Shown here: in pieces, positions 1 to 11,309 of the stretch | Layout of the letters: each line of letters begins with the position of its first letter | Numbering within the stretch: the first letter of the stretch is position 1 | NCBI GenBank assembly: GCA_019239425.1 | Contig: JAFAZX010000073.1 | Span: forward strand, 1 to 38,130 | Source of the DNA: Acidobacteriota bacterium | GTDB taxonomy: Bacteria > Acidobacteriota > Blastocatellia > Pyrinomonadales > Pyrinomonadaceae | Direction of reading: 5' to 3' | DNA: 38,130 nucleotides | Program-made: the position numbers and the translations under genes | Notes under the pieces: generated by a model | Told to the model about the DNA's origin: nothing | Database searches by the model: none | The model's input: only the letters and a program-made list of their open reading frames with translations

Positions 1-145
1 CGCCCTCGGCGACGAGCGCCGCGGCGAGCGGGATGGGCGACCAGGTGTAGGCCGCGGCCACGGCGAAGCCCGCCATGCCCCAGAAGTTGGCGGGCTCCAT
101 CACCGCCTCTTTCAGATATTCGAGACTGAGCTTCTTCTCCGCCAT
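1..145 (-). CDS. Putative membrane protein, 5' part only (runs off the window)
   Basis: Forty-eight codons are visible from an ATG at 145 towards the left edge; the gene continues outside the window. The visible protein starts MAEKKLSLEYLKEAVMEP and then becomes hydrophobic (GMAGFAVAAAYT, IPLAAALVAEG), so a membrane segment is likely near residues 20-45. It lies 45 bases downstream of the PspA gene on the same strand, so the two may be co-transcribed, and a membrane partner of PspA would fit that position. The function is not recognised. Confidence 0.6.
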   Translation of the reverse strand, partial: MAEKKLSLEYLKEAVMEPANFWGMAGFAVAAAYTWSPIPLAAALVAEG

Positions 146-190
146 AAGGTCACTTGCTTCTTATAAAGGCCGCGCGCTGTGTATGAAGTT

Positions 191-916
191 TCAGGAGTTC
201 GACTCGCCCCCCGCGGGCAGCGCCGGCGCGCTCTTCTGCCCCTCGCCGAGCATCCCCATGCCGCGCTTGTATTCGAGCAGCTTGTCCTGCAACTGCATGT
301 CCATCGCCTCGCGCTCGATCTCCTGCATCTGCGTGTCCACGCCCGAGGTGCCGAGCTGGAGCTTGGCCTCGGCCGTCGCGGCGCGCCGGTCGATCTTGTC
401 GCGCATCTCGTTGAAGGTCGAGGCGTCGTCGCCCAGCTGGAACGACGACATCGTCTGCGCGAGCTGCTCCTGGAGCTTGGCCTGCTTCGACTGGTTGATG
501 AGCTGCATCGCCTCGGCGGTGCGCCGCTGCATCTGGAGGATGTAGTTGTCGCGGGCCTTCCTCGCCTGTTCGGATGCGCGCGAGGCGTGGTCGAGTTGCT
601 GGCCGGTCTTCGAGAGGTCGAGCTGCGCCTGCTGGAGCTGTCCGATGTATGCCGTCGCGATGTCGTCGCGGTTCATCTTGATGGCGGCCTTGATCTTCGA
701 GTCGAGGTCGACGACCTGCTCTTCGAGTCGCTCCTTGTTCTTCGCGAGCAGCTTTTCGGTAGCCATCACCTGCGCGACCGAGTTGTTCAACTCCGGCACG
801 CGGTCGCGCATGTCGCGGATGGTCTGCTGAAGGATCAGCTCGGGGTCTTCGGTCTTCTCGATCAGGCCCCCGAACACCGCGCGCACGCTGCGCTTCAGCC
901 TCGCCCAGACTCCCAT
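191..916 (-). CDS. pspA: PspA/IM30 family membrane-stress protein
   Basis: This 241-aa protein is almost entirely charged alpha-helical coiled coil, as in PspA, IM30/Vipp1 and related ESCRT-III-like proteins that bind and stabilise the inner membrane under stress. The N-terminus MGVWARLKRSVRAVFGGLIE is the typical amphipathic helix, followed by the family-like segment EDPELILQQTIRDMRD. I chose the ATG at 916 because GGAGGGCGAG lies just upstream and because the family starts at this helix; an upstream ATG at 952 would add 12 basic residues without a reason. The C-terminus ends in a short low-complexity tail. A membrane protein gene follows on the same strand. The family assignment is firm, the exact partner is not. 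Confidence 0.9.
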   Translation of the reverse strand: MGVWARLKRSVRAVFGGLIEKTEDPELILQQTIRDMRDRVPELNNSVAQVMATEKLLAKNKERLEEQVVDLDSKIKAAIKMNRDDIATAYIGQLQQAQLDLSKTGQQLDHASRASEQARKARDNYILQMQRRTAEAMQLINQSKQAKLQEQLAQTMSSFQLGDDASTFNEMRDKIDRRAATAEAKLQLGTSGVDTQMQEIEREAMDMQLQDKLLEYKRGMGMLGEGQKSAPALPAGGESNS

Positions 917-1165
917 CTTCTTTCTCGCCCTCCGGACCCTCGCGGCCACCAAGCCGCGGGGGGTGCTCGCAAATCTCTCGGCCCCGAAACTTTAAAGCCC
1001 CCGGGACGCAGACATTGTACGTAAGCCCGCGCCGCCGGGTTCACCCGCCCTCTTCTCGCCGGAACCCTAGCTCTGCGGCGAGTATAGCAGGACTCGCGCG
1101 CCGGTCGCTAGAGCGACGAGGGAAGGCGGGACTGCGCCCGTTTCGAAGGCCGTTCCCAACGCCGA

Positions 1166-1195
1166 GAGACCGCCGCCCTCGCGGACGACGGTCTC
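1166..1195. terminator. Hairpin downstream of the secreted-protein gene, weak terminator candidate
   Basis: A 7-bp stem (GAGACCG with CGGTCTC) lies about 35 bases past the stop of the minus-strand gene ending at 1230. There is no good T-run on the minus side, so this is only a tentative terminator. The rest of 917-1229 shows nothing else I can name. Confidence 0.3.
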
Positions 1196-1229
1196 CCAAT
1201 TTACTTCCGTGAGACTTTCAGGAACCGGC

Positions 1230-2168
1230 TCAAAAGCCCCGCGGCTGGAGGCGAAACTCGAAGGGGACGGGGGACGGGAAGCCGAGGATGAGCGCGCCGC
1301 CCCGCACCTGGTTCTGCGCCTGGCAGTCGGCCTGGCAGAAGGTCGCCGGGGGCGCGACCTCGGTCGCGTCCTCGCCCATCACCTGCCCCATGCGCCCGCC
1401 CGAGAGCACGTCCCACTCGGTCACGCCGCCGCAGTGCTGGACCCGGGCGAAGGTGCCGTCGCGCTTCGGGATGCTGTTGGTGCACTGAGGCTGGTTGACG
1501 CGCGTCGCGGCCTGCGGGCTGTCGCGGCCGACCAGCTTCGCGGCGGCGTCGCTGCCGAAGTTGACGCGCGGCGTGATGGTGAGGTTCTGCGTCTCGCCGG
1601 CCGAGTTGCTAAAGGTCACCACGTCGCCCTCGCGGGCGCGGAAGTTGGGGTTGTCGTAGTAGAAGGCCTCCGGCCCGAGCACGTGGCGGAAGCGCGTGGG
1701 CTGGTTGTCGGCGCGCGCGATCTCCATCTGGAAGACGCCGCCCTGCGCGCAGTCCTTCGCCTGAATCTTGACCTCGACCGAGAAGTCGTTGGTCGTGCGG
1801 ATGAGGACGAGGTCGCCCTTGTCGTTGCGCAGGCGGTCGGTGCGCGTCAAGGTCGCGCCGTGGAGCGGCGTCTTCTCCGTGAAGATGACGGTCGGGCGCT
1901 CGACGAGGCGGCCGACGTTCGGCGCGCCGGTCAGCGTCCAGTTGCGGACGCCGCCCGTGCGCAGGTCGACGTCGAACTGGACGTGCGTCCCGCGCACGAG
2001 CAGCGTGTCGCCCTGCTGCGAAATCTTCCAGTTGCCGTTTTCGCAGAAGCGCGAGCTGGCGGCGGAGGCCTCCCCGCCCGCGAAGATGATGCCGACGAAA
2101 GCCAGCGCCAGCATCGCCGCGACGCGCGTGACTGTCTTTAAAGAAAAGTTCATTTGACGATTTCCCAT
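1230..2168 (-). CDS. Secreted protein of unknown function
   Basis: The 312-aa product starts MGNRQMNFSLKTVTRVAAML and has a clear signal peptide (hydrophobic core AAMLALAFVGIIF, cleavage likely after EASA near residue 36). The mature part is rich in beta-type sequence and contains six cysteines spread through it, suggesting disulfides outside the cytoplasm. I chose the ATG at 2168 because AAAGGGA sits eight bases upstream; the ATG at 2153 (MNFSLK) is also possible, while a start at 2216 would put an unlikely polar stretch before the signal. No domain is recognised. purD lies upstream on the same strand, but a 145-base gap makes co-transcription unsure. Confidence 0.75.
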   Translation of the reverse strand: MGNRQMNFSLKTVTRVAAMLALAFVGIIFAGGEASAASSRFCENGNWKISQQGDTLLVRGTHVQFDVDLRTGGVRNWTLTGAPNVGRLVERPTVIFTEKTPLHGATLTRTDRLRNDKGDLVLIRTTNDFSVEVKIQAKDCAQGGVFQMEIARADNQPTRFRHVLGPEAFYYDNPNFRAREGDVVTFSNSAGETQNLTITPRVNFGSDAAAKLVGRDSPQAATRVNQPQCTNSIPKRDGTFARVQHCGGVTEWDVLSGGRMGQVMGEDATEVAPPATFCQADCQAQNQVRGGALILGFPSPVPFEFRLQPRGF

Positions 2169-2190
2169 GTCCGAAGTCCCTTTGATTGTT

Positions 2191-2254
2191 GAAGGGCTCG
2201 CGCCCCGGATGTTCATCAGGGCTCGCGCCCCTACCCGCGAACAGTGCGGGAGGG
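2191..2254. repeat. Duplicated GGGCTCGCGCCCC motif and adjacent hairpin
   Basis: The 13-base word GGGCTCGCGCCCC occurs twice about 28 bases apart between purD and the secreted-protein gene. The second copy runs into an imperfect hairpin (CGCCCCTACCCGC pairing with GCGGGAGGGGCG with one bulge). It could be the end of the purD transcript or leader structure of the next gene; no T-run follows. Confidence 0.35.
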
Positions 2255-2313
2255 GCGTCGGGAAATACGTCGGAGTTGTGAAGGGATGAACTTTTTTCTG
2301 CGGGCGCTTCCGC

Positions 2314-3603
2314 TTAACTGAACTTCCCTATGTCGCGGCGGTAGTGGAGTCCGTCCCAGCGGACGCGCGAGGCGGAGTCGTAGCAGCGCGCGAGCGCGTC
2401 CGAGAGCGTCGCGCCCGTCGCGGTGACGCCGAGCACGCGGCCCCCGGCCGTGACGACGGAGCCGTCTTCGGCGCGCGCGGTGCCGGCGTGGAAGATTTGG
2501 ACGCCTTCGACGCCCGCGGCCTCTTCCAGCCCTTCGATGCGCGCGCCCGTCTCCGGCTGCTCGGGGTAGCCGCGCGCGGCGAGCACGACGCAGGCCGAAG
2601 CGTCGTCACTCCACTCGACGTCGACTTCGCCTAAACGGCCGCGCGCGACCGCGTCGAAGATTGAATAAAGGTCGGAGCGCAGGCGGACGAGGATGGCCTG
2701 CGTCTCGGGGTCGCCGAAGCGCACGTTGTATTCGAGCACGCGCGGCCCCTCGCCCGTCAACATCAGTCCGACGAAGAGCACGCCGCGGAAGTCCAGCCCG
2801 TCGGCCCGCGCGCCTTCGAGCGTCGGCTCGACGATCTCGCGGACGCAGCGCGCGAGCGTCTCCTCGTCCAGAACGTCGGGCGAAGTGATCGCGCCCATGC
2901 CGCCCGTGTTCGGGCCGGCGTCGCCCTCGCCGACGCGCTTGTGGTCGCGCGCGGGCGGCATCAGTCTGTAGTCACGCCCGTCCGTCCACAGCAGCAGCGA
3001 AGCCTCTCGCCCGGCGAGCGCCTCTTCGATGACGACGCGGCCGGCGGCCTCGTTGCCGACGCGCCCGCCCTCCATCATCTCGACGACCGCACGCTCGGCC
3101 TCGGCCCTGTCCTTCGCGACGACGACGCCCTTGCCGGCCGCGAGCCCGTCGGCCTTGACGACTACCGGCGCGTCCGACCCGCCGAACTCGCCGCCGCGCA
3201 GGATGCCGAGCGCCTCGGCGGAAGAGTCGGCGACGCGGTAGCGCGCCGTCGGGATGCGGTGGCGCAGCATGAACTCTTTGGCGAAAGCCTTGCTCGACTC
3301 CAGGCGCGCGGCCGAGCGCGTCGGCCCCGCGACGTTGAGGCGGCGGCGCGCGAACTCGTCGGCCAGACCTGCCGCGAGCGAAGACTCGCCGCCCGGGATG
3401 GTGAGGTCTATGCGCTCGCGCTCGGCGAAGTCCGCGAGGGCTAACACGTCGGTCGCGCCGATGTGGACGCACACCGCGTCTTCGCAGATGCCGGCGTTGC
3501 CGGGCGCGCAGAAGATGCGCGGGCGTGGGCCGGCGCTGTTGCGCGCGAGCGTCCGGCAGAGCGCGTGTTCGCGCCCGCCTGAGCCGATGACAAGCACGTT
3601 CAT
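2314..3603 (-). CDS. purD: Phosphoribosylamine-glycine ligase (GAR synthetase)
   Basis: This 429-aa cytosolic enzyme joins glycine to 5-phosphoribosylamine using ATP, an early step of de novo purine synthesis. The N-terminal signature MNVLVIGSGGREHAL is typical of PurD, the ATP-grasp region contains VVVKADGLAAGKGVVVA, and the highly conserved loop HKRVGEGDAGPNTGGMGAI follows, then FVGLMLTGEGPRVLEYNVRFGDPETQ with the metal-binding glutamate and asparagine. The length is normal for the family. No other purine gene is adjacent, so it seems to be expressed alone or with the secreted-protein gene downstream. Confidence 0.97.
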   Translation of the reverse strand: MNVLVIGSGGREHALCRTLARNSAGPRPRIFCAPGNAGICEDAVCVHIGATDVLALADFAERERIDLTIPGGESSLAAGLADEFARRRLNVAGPTRSAARLESSKAFAKEFMLRHRIPTARYRVADSSAEALGILRGGEFGGSDAPVVVKADGLAAGKGVVVAKDRAEAERAVVEMMEGGRVGNEAAGRVVIEEALAGREASLLLWTDGRDYRLMPPARDHKRVGEGDAGPNTGGMGAITSPDVLDEETLARCVREIVEPTLEGARADGLDFRGVLFVGLMLTGEGPRVLEYNVRFGDPETQAILVRLRSDLYSIFDAVARGRLGEVDVEWSDDASACVVLAARGYPEQPETGARIEGLEEAAGVEGVQIFHAGTARAEDGSVVTAGGRVLGVTATGATLSDALARCYDSASRVRWDGLHYRRDIGKFS

Positions 3604-3952
3604 GTGCGGGGAAATCTCCGTTCGTTGGCTCTATGATGTCTATGGAGAATGCACGGCGATGCTGTCACGGGGGAGGGGGGCTGTCAAGCGGGCCGGTGAG
3701 ACTTTCTTTTCGCTCTTGACACATATTCGTGATAAATGTACCGTGCTGAGTCACAGGCGGGTGGGGGACGCCGGGAGTTGGGATTTTCAGCGGCGTCGCC
3801 CCGTTCCGATTGACTCCCTCGTAAAAGGTCAGCCGCCCCTGTCGTCCGGTTCTACGCTCGAAGAAGTCCCTCGCAGCAGCAGTTGTTCTTGGCCTTCCGC
3901 CTCGCTCGCCCCGCACGCCGCGGCGGAAGTCTTATCACAAGGATGGGCAACA
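3604..3952. other. Intergenic region between purD and the zinc-ribbon gene
   Basis: About 350 bases separate two divergent genes. Apart from a sigma-70-like promoter candidate at 3716-3744 I see no gene. The long leader between that promoter and the ATG at 3953 contains no strong hairpin I can name. Confidence 0.5.
3716..3744 (+). promoter_or_regulatory. Sigma-70-type promoter candidate for the zinc-ribbon gene
   Basis: A perfect -35 box TTGACA at 3716-3721 is followed after 17 bases by TACCGT, a weak -10 box; the AT-rich GATAAATG inside the spacer may serve instead. The nearest downstream plus-strand start is at 3953. Confidence 0.4.
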
Positions 3953-4333
3953 ATGTCACAGGTTCAAACTGTCGAGATTTCTCCCGCCGACGCTAAAGGA
4001 GAATGGGTCCAGGTGGAGACTGAGTTCGTGGATCGTCCGATCCTCTGCGTCGACTGCGGACAGGAGTTCACCTGGACGGCGGGCGAGCAGCTCTTCTTCC
4101 ACGACAAGGGGCTGAAGAACGAGCCGAAGCGGTGCAAGCCCTGCAAGCAGGCGAAGAACGAGCGCCTCGCCGCCATCGCCGCCGCGCAGGCCACCGGCGT
4201 CCGCCAGCGCATAGAGGTCTCGGTGCAGTGCGCGCAGTGCGGGCAGCAGACGACAGTCCCCTTCTACCCGTCGCAGGGCCGTCCCGTCTTCTGCCGCTCC
4301 TGCTTCCTCGGCGGCCGCGACGGCGAAGAGTAG
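3953..4333 (+). CDS. Two-module zinc-ribbon protein (CxxC-x17-CxxC type)
   Basis: The 126-aa protein carries four CxxC pairs: C32/C35 with C61/C64, and C93/C96 with C114/C117. The second module has exactly 17 residues between its pairs, matching the described CxxC-x17-CxxC zinc-ribbon domain; the first resembles the probable zinc-ribbon zf-trcl family (ILCVDCGQEFTWT). Such proteins are thought to bind zinc and perhaps nucleic acid, but their role is not established. The start at 3953 has AAGGA ten bases upstream; an open frame continues further 5' but there overlaps purD in antisense and is not coding. It is transcribed alone and ends before a strong terminator. Confidence 0.88.
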   Translation: MSQVQTVEISPADAKGEWVQVETEFVDRPILCVDCGQEFTWTAGEQLFFHDKGLKNEPKRCKPCKQAKNERLAAIAAAQATGVRQRIEVSVQCAQCGQQTTVPFYPSQGRPVFCRSCFLGGRDGEE

Positions 4334-4430
4334 CCGGCCTCGCACGCAGCTACGCCACAGCCCGACACTCCAAACGGCAACGCCCCTCCCCGGTGCGCCC
4401 GCTACGGCGCAGAGCCTTGTTCGTAGAACA

Positions 4431-4549
4431 GTAGACGGTAGGCAGTAGGCAGTAGGCAGTAAGAAAAACAGAGACGGCGCGCCCGGTTATTAAGCCGGGC
4501 GCGCCGTTTCGTCTTCCCTACTGCCGTCTGCCTACTGCCTACCGTCTAC
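4431..4549. repeat. GGCAGTA heptamer repeats as a long inverted pair around a terminator
   Basis: Tandem 7-base units GGCAGTA lie at about 4438-4461. A 22-bp arm (4431-4452) is repeated exactly in reverse complement at 4528-4549, on the other side of the GC-rich terminator hairpin. The whole forms a nested palindrome between two convergent genes. The same heptamer family recurs near 6728, 20287, 30643 and 33049. Confidence 0.85.
4474..4507. terminator. Strong Rho-independent terminator between convergent genes
   Basis: A perfect 13-bp stem (ACGGCGCGCCCGG with its complement) closes an 8-base loop and is followed by TTCGTCTT on plus; on minus the exit sequence is CTCTGTTTTTC. It can serve both the zinc-ribbon gene and the permease gene, which converge here. 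Confidence 0.8.
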
Positions 4550-4555
4550 TGCTCT

Positions 4556-6562
4556 TCATCCCCCGACGTGTACGGCCGGGCGTTGCTCGGGGTCGTTCTC
4601 GACCTGGCGGAGCACCTCGTGTGTGGTGGGCGCGGTGTCGCCCTCGCCGAAGGCGATGTACTTGAGCAGGTACTTCAAGGGGTTGCCCTCGCTCCAACCG
4701 AAGTAGACGTGCGGGATCTTCGTCGTCGTGTCGCGCAGGTAGAGGAGGAAGGCGGCGATGGCGTTCGGCACCGCCGGGCTCTCCGTGCGCAGAATCCGGT
4801 AGCCGTCCACGTCCACGCCGCGCACCTTCAGCACGCCGGAGAACTCCGACGCGTCGCCAAGCGTGACTTCGAGGAAGAGGACGGGGTCGCGGGTCGGGAT
4901 GTGGTTGTCGAGCCGCTTCTCGCGCTCCTTGAAGCGGTACTCGGCCGCGTCTCCCGTGTCGCGCCGGTTAGCGACGATGCGGATTTCGCTGTTCTTCTCC
5001 TTCAGCTCGTCGATGAACTCCTGCGCCACCGCGTCCAGCTCGACGCTCTCGACGCGCAGCTCGGTCGTGCGCCAGACCCTCGACAGGAACGAGGTGGCGA
5101 TGATGGTCAGGATGAAGAACGAGGCGATCTTGATGCCCTCGGGCCGCTCGTGGACGTTCTGCGTCGTCGTGTAGAGGAAGACGAGCGCGATGAGCAGGAA
5201 CGGCACCCAGCGCCGGCCGCCCCGCCAGACCGAGAGCGTGACGGCTATCGCCGCCGAACTCATCAGGACGAGGACGCCGGTGGCGTACGCGCCGCCCTGC
5301 TTCTCCACGTCGGCCTCGAAGAGCACCGTGACGGTGAAGGCGACGAGCGTGTAGATGAGGACGAGCGGGCGCTGCGCGAGCGCCCAGTCGGGCGCCATCC
5401 CGTAGCGCGGAAGATACCGCGGCACGATGTTCAGGAGGCCCGCCATCGCCGACGCCCCCGCGAACCAGAGGATCGAGATGGTGCTCACGTCGTAGACCGT
5501 CCCGAAGATGTCCCCGAAGAAGTGGTAGGCGAGGTACGCGAGCGCGCGGCCGTACGCCTGTCCGCCCTCGTGCGAGCCGGGCGGCGGGGCCGCGAACTCG
5601 TGCGCGGGGATGAGCGTCGAGGTGACGATGCTGCTCGTCATCAGCATCACGCTCATGATGAGCGCGGCCGTGAGCAGCAGCTTCTTCGTGTTGCGGATGC
5701 GCCCCTGCGGGTTCTCGTGCGAGTCGCCCTTGTCGCCCTGCACGAGGGGCATCACGGCCACGCCCGTCTCGAAGCCGGAGAGGCCGAGCGCCAGCTTCGG
5801 GAAGAGCAGGAGCGCGATGCCGACCACCACGAGGAGGCGGCCGTTGACCTGTATCCCCTCCACGTTCGCGTGGAGCACGGCCTGGTACCAGCGCGGCAGC
5901 GCCTCCGGGTGGATGAAGAAGAGCTCGTAGAGCCCGCGCCCGACCACCACGACGTTGAGGAGCAGGTAGAGGCCGACCAGCACGACGGCCAGCCCGATGG
6001 CCTCCTTGAACCCTTTGAGGAAGACGGCCCCGAGCAGCGCGACGAGGACGAGCGTGACGGCGATGCGGTGCGAGAGGAAGGGCGCGTAGGCCTGGACGAA
6101 CGGGTTCTCGATGACGTGCGCGGTGGCGTCGGCGGCCGAGAGTGTGATGGTGATGACGAAGTCGGTCGCGACGAAGCCGAGGAGGACGAGGACGAAGAGC
6201 TTCCCCTTCCAGCGCGCGAGCAGGTGTTCGAGCATCGAGATGGAGCCCTCGCCGTGCGGCGACTCCTGCGCGACGCGGTTGTAGATGGGGAGCGCGCCGA
6301 AGAGCGTGAGCAGGACGAGGATGAGCGTGGCGATGGGCGAGAGGGCGCCGGCCGCGAGGAAGGCGATGCCGGGCTGGTAGCCGAGCGTCGAGAAGTAGTC
6401 GACGCCCGTCAGGCACATGACCATCCACCAGGGGTGCTGGTGGTGCTGCCCTTCCCTCTCGTGCGGCCCCTCGATCTCCTGGAGCCGGCCCTTGAGGAGC
6501 CAGCGCTTGAGCGCCCCGGGCTGCCTCTTCTTCTCGCCCTGCCGGATTGCCGTCTCGGCCAT
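4556..6562 (-). CDS. APC-superfamily permease with C-terminal cytosolic domain
   Basis: The 668-aa protein has a charged N-terminal tail, about 12 predicted membrane helices between residues 50 and 500, and a soluble C-terminal part of roughly 150 residues. The first helix region TGVDYFSTLGYQPGIAF and the following GALSPIATLILVLLTLFGALP resemble amino-acid/polyamine/organocation (APC) transporters; the long cytosolic tail recalls KUP/KimA-like potassium importers of the same superfamily. Substrate cannot be decided from sequence. It is monocistronic, ends at a shared terminator, and its upstream region contains heptamer repeats and a MITE-like element. A long open frame on the opposite strand is a GC-driven shadow. 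Confidence 0.85.
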   Translation of the reverse strand: MAETAIRQGEKKRQPGALKRWLLKGRLQEIEGPHEREGQHHQHPWWMVMCLTGVDYFSTLGYQPGIAFLAAGALSPIATLILVLLTLFGALPIYNRVAQESPHGEGSISMLEHLLARWKGKLFVLVLLGFVATDFVITITLSAADATAHVIENPFVQAYAPFLSHRIAVTLVLVALLGAVFLKGFKEAIGLAVVLVGLYLLLNVVVVGRGLYELFFIHPEALPRWYQAVLHANVEGIQVNGRLLVVVGIALLLFPKLALGLSGFETGVAVMPLVQGDKGDSHENPQGRIRNTKKLLLTAALIMSVMLMTSSIVTSTLIPAHEFAAPPPGSHEGGQAYGRALAYLAYHFFGDIFGTVYDVSTISILWFAGASAMAGLLNIVPRYLPRYGMAPDWALAQRPLVLIYTLVAFTVTVLFEADVEKQGGAYATGVLVLMSSAAIAVTLSVWRGGRRWVPFLLIALVFLYTTTQNVHERPEGIKIASFFILTIIATSFLSRVWRTTELRVESVELDAVAQEFIDELKEKNSEIRIVANRRDTGDAAEYRFKEREKRLDNHIPTRDPVLFLEVTLGDASEFSGVLKVRGVDVDGYRILRTESPAVPNAIAAFLLYLRDTTTKIPHVYFGWSEGNPLKYLLKYIAFGEGDTAPTTHEVLRQVENDPEQRPAVHVGG

Positions 6563-6727
6563 CTACCCCTCCCCACCGCGCCCGCGCGCGAACGCGCGGG
6601 GCTTCCCCTCGGACGCCCCGTCTGTACCCTCACGATACGATTCGGGCTGTGCGCAAGTCCTGATTTGTACCAAACCCTCCCGCGCCTGACAACTCCAAAT
6701 CGAGTCTGTCAAACGGCGTGCCCGTGG

Positions 6728-6762
6728 GGCAGTAGGCAGTAGGCAGACGGCAGTAGGCAGTT
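6728..6762. repeat. GGCAGTA heptamer tandem repeat, single arm
   Basis: Two exact GGCAGTA units, then a variant and another unit, end in GGCAGTTAA. No inverted partner arm is seen nearby; the MITE-like element begins within this repeat's TTAA end, so insertion may have separated or removed the partner. Confidence 0.75.
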
Positions 6763-6764
6763 AA

Positions 6765-6975
6765 TACCGACTTGCGAATTGAGATAAGGCCGGCTCTTCG
6801 CCGGGAGCGCGGGCATCCCTGCCCGCCAGCGTGCGTCAGCACGCTGACCGTCTCCCTCTTTACCTCGACGTTGAGACATTAAGCTTCTCAGCTTTCGCGC
6901 TGCGCGCTCATGCGGGCTGTAGGGTGTCCCGCGCTCCCGGCGTGAAGGGGCCTTAGTTCAATTCGCAAGTCCGTA
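6765..6975. mobile_element. MITE-like element, copy 1 (211 bp, 3-bp TAA target duplication)
   Basis: The ends TACCGACTTGCGAATT and AATTCGCAAGTCCGTA form terminal inverted repeats with one mismatch, and TAA flanks both sides (6762-6764 and 6976-6978). The inside is largely self-complementary, with GGGAGCGCGGGCATCC near the left and a diverged complement near the right, so a transcript would fold into a long hairpin. It encodes no transposase. A second copy lies at 12569-12776. TNA-type 3-bp duplications are known for part of the IS5 family, which is a possible but unproven source of transposase. Confidence 0.8.
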
Positions 6976-7175
6976 TAACCGACCCCGAAGGGGCCGCACC
7001 TGATACCAACTAGCACTCACCTCTGACCTATGTTAAAGTCTGGAATCGACAAGCCTTTGGCAGTGTTCTGAAGGGTGCAAGTTACAAGAGGCCGAGCACC
7101 TTTCTTCCAGCCTCCGATATCAACGAAAAGCTAAGAGCGCCGACACGCATCTTCGCCGAGCGGGCAACTGGCCGT

Positions 7176-10271
<3,096 letters not shown>

Positions 10272-10321
10272 AGAGTCAAACACCCTTACGCTAACCCTTA
10301 AAGTAATTCGAAGCGCGTGCG

Positions 10322-10372
10322 TCAGACGCCGCGGAGCGGCGTCTGAATGTAGCCCGGCCTTTCAAGGCCGGG
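10322..10372. terminator. Two tandem hairpins after the sigma-54 regulator
   Basis: TCAGACGCCG pairs with CGGCGTCTGA (5-base loop), and CCCGGCCTT pairs with AAGGCCGGG (2-base loop). No T-run follows, so the terminator role is tentative; the second hairpin resembles a dispersed palindromic repeat. Confidence 0.45.
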
Positions 10373-10433
10373 AACAATGTCAATAACAAGACGCCGCGTC
10401 GCGTCAGCGACGCCTGAGCCGACGCAGCCTTGC

Positions 10434-10706
10434 AGTACCCCGAAGCCGCCGGGAGGTACTCCGACGGTCTTTGGAGACACCCAAACGGTCTTTGAAGGTA
10501 CTCCGAAGCCTTTGGGAAGTACCCTGAAGGTCTTTAGAGGTACTCAAACGGTCTTCGAAGGTACTCCGAAGGTCTGTGGAGGTACTCGGAAGGTCTGTGG
10601 GGGTACTCCGAAGGTGCTTTGGGGTACTCCGAAGTCTCTGCGGAGTACCTACACGTCGTCGCAGGGTACTCCGAAGGCGCGTGTGGGTACTCACGGGTCG
10701 CAAGGC
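10434..10706. repeat. Tandem array of thirteen 21-bp units
   Basis: Units begin every 21 bases from 10434 to 10686 without interruption. The common form is GGTACTCCGAAGGTCTNTGG plus one base, and the GGTAC/AGTAC start and the CCGAAG core are best kept. There are no spacers, so this is not a CRISPR array. Twenty-one bases equal two turns of B-DNA, placing all units on the same helix face. The array ends 37 bases before the -35 box of the downstream promoter. Confidence 0.92.
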
Positions 10707-10743
10707 TTTAGTCCGGAGCCGCTCGGGCGTTCCGACAAAAGAC

Positions 10744-10771
10744 TTGAATTCTCTGCGGGAAAACATATACT
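10744..10771 (+). promoter_or_regulatory. Sigma-70-type promoter of the coiled-coil protein gene
   Basis: TTGAAT at 10744-10749 and TATACT at 10766-10771 are 16 bases apart. The gene starts about 65 bases further on, behind a GGAGG ribosome site. The 21-bp array lies directly upstream. Confidence 0.65.
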
Positions 10772-10837
10772 GACCTGCGTCCGCCTCGCGCCCCCGTTCA
10801 CCTCATCGAAGACTTCACGTTCGGAGGAAAACATTTC

Positions 10838-11194
10838 ATGGCGAGACTCAAACGCAGTTCCGCCGTCCTGGAGACGGCACGGCAACGTCTGTCCGGCCTC
10901 AAGAACATCACGCCCAAACCCAACTTCGGCCCCACCCTCAACCTCGAACAGTACGAGCAGGAGATCGACGCCTGCGAACAGACCCTCAACCAGTACAACG
11001 ACACCATCGCGCTCCTCGACCGGCTCGCCAACGACCTCGAAGCGGCCGAGGAGCAACTGCGCGAAAAGAACCAGCGGATGCTCTCCGCCACACGCGCCTA
11101 CTACGGCCCCGACAGCAACGAATACGAGACCGTCGGCGGCGTCCGCACCAGCGACCGCAAACCCCCTTCCCGCAAAAAACCCAAAACCGACTGA
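10838..11194 (+). CDS. Small coiled-coil protein of unknown function
   Basis: The 118-aa product has a basic N-terminus (MARLKRSSAVLETARQRL), a central acidic helical stretch predicted to form a coiled coil (about residues 35-90) and a C-terminus with YYGPDSNEYETVGG followed by a basic tail. Similar small proteins with a xYGPDSxEYExxGG motif occur in several phyla as conserved hypothetical proteins; their role is not known to me. The start is well supported by GGAGG upstream and by a promoter at 10744-10771. The gene is monocistronic and ends in a hairpin. Confidence 0.85.
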   Translation: MARLKRSSAVLETARQRLSGLKNITPKPNFGPTLNLEQYEQEIDACEQTLNQYNDTIALLDRLANDLEAAEEQLREKNQRMLSATRAYYGPDSNEYETVGGVRTSDRKPPSRKKPKTD

Positions 11195-11221
11195 CCGCCA
11201 CGGCGCGTTAGCGAAACAGAC

Positions 11222-11252
11222 GGGCCGCCGAACCTCAAACGTTCGGCGGCCC
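11222..11252 (+). terminator. Hairpin terminator after the coiled-coil gene
   Basis: A perfect 12-bp stem (GGGCCGCCGAAC with GTTCGGCGGCCC) with a 7-base loop lies 28 bases past the stop and is followed by GCCCGTCCTTC, a weak T-run. Confidence 0.65.
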
Positions 11253-11309
11253 GCCCGTCCTTCAACGCACGCCCCTGTATGGCCCCTCCACCTGACAGAG
11301 AGGCACAGA

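Larger units (their letters stand above)
6563..7175. other. Gene-free region with heptamer repeats and a MITE-like element
   Basis: About 610 bases between divergent genes. It holds GGCAGTA repeats at 6728-6760, a 211-bp inverted-repeat element at 6765-6975, and roughly 200 bases of AT-richer leader in front of the TPR/sigma-54 regulator where I see no clear promoter. Confidence 0.7.
10272..10837. other. Gene-free region with hairpins, a 21-bp tandem array and a promoter
   Basis: The first 100 bases hold two hairpins (10322-10346 and 10353-10372) that probably end the upstream transcript. The tandem array 10434-10706 and a promoter at 10744-10771 follow. Open frames through the array exist in both orientations because the unit is a multiple of three, and I do not consider them genes. 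Confidence 0.65.

Noticed and set aside
4568..6742. 724-codon frame opposite the permease gene
   Set aside because: Its translation is dominated by Arg, Glu, Asp and Val from GC-biased codons, and it mirrors a clear membrane protein gene.
10434..10706. CRISPR array
   Set aside because: Units are 21 bp, directly adjacent and without spacers; no cas gene is present.
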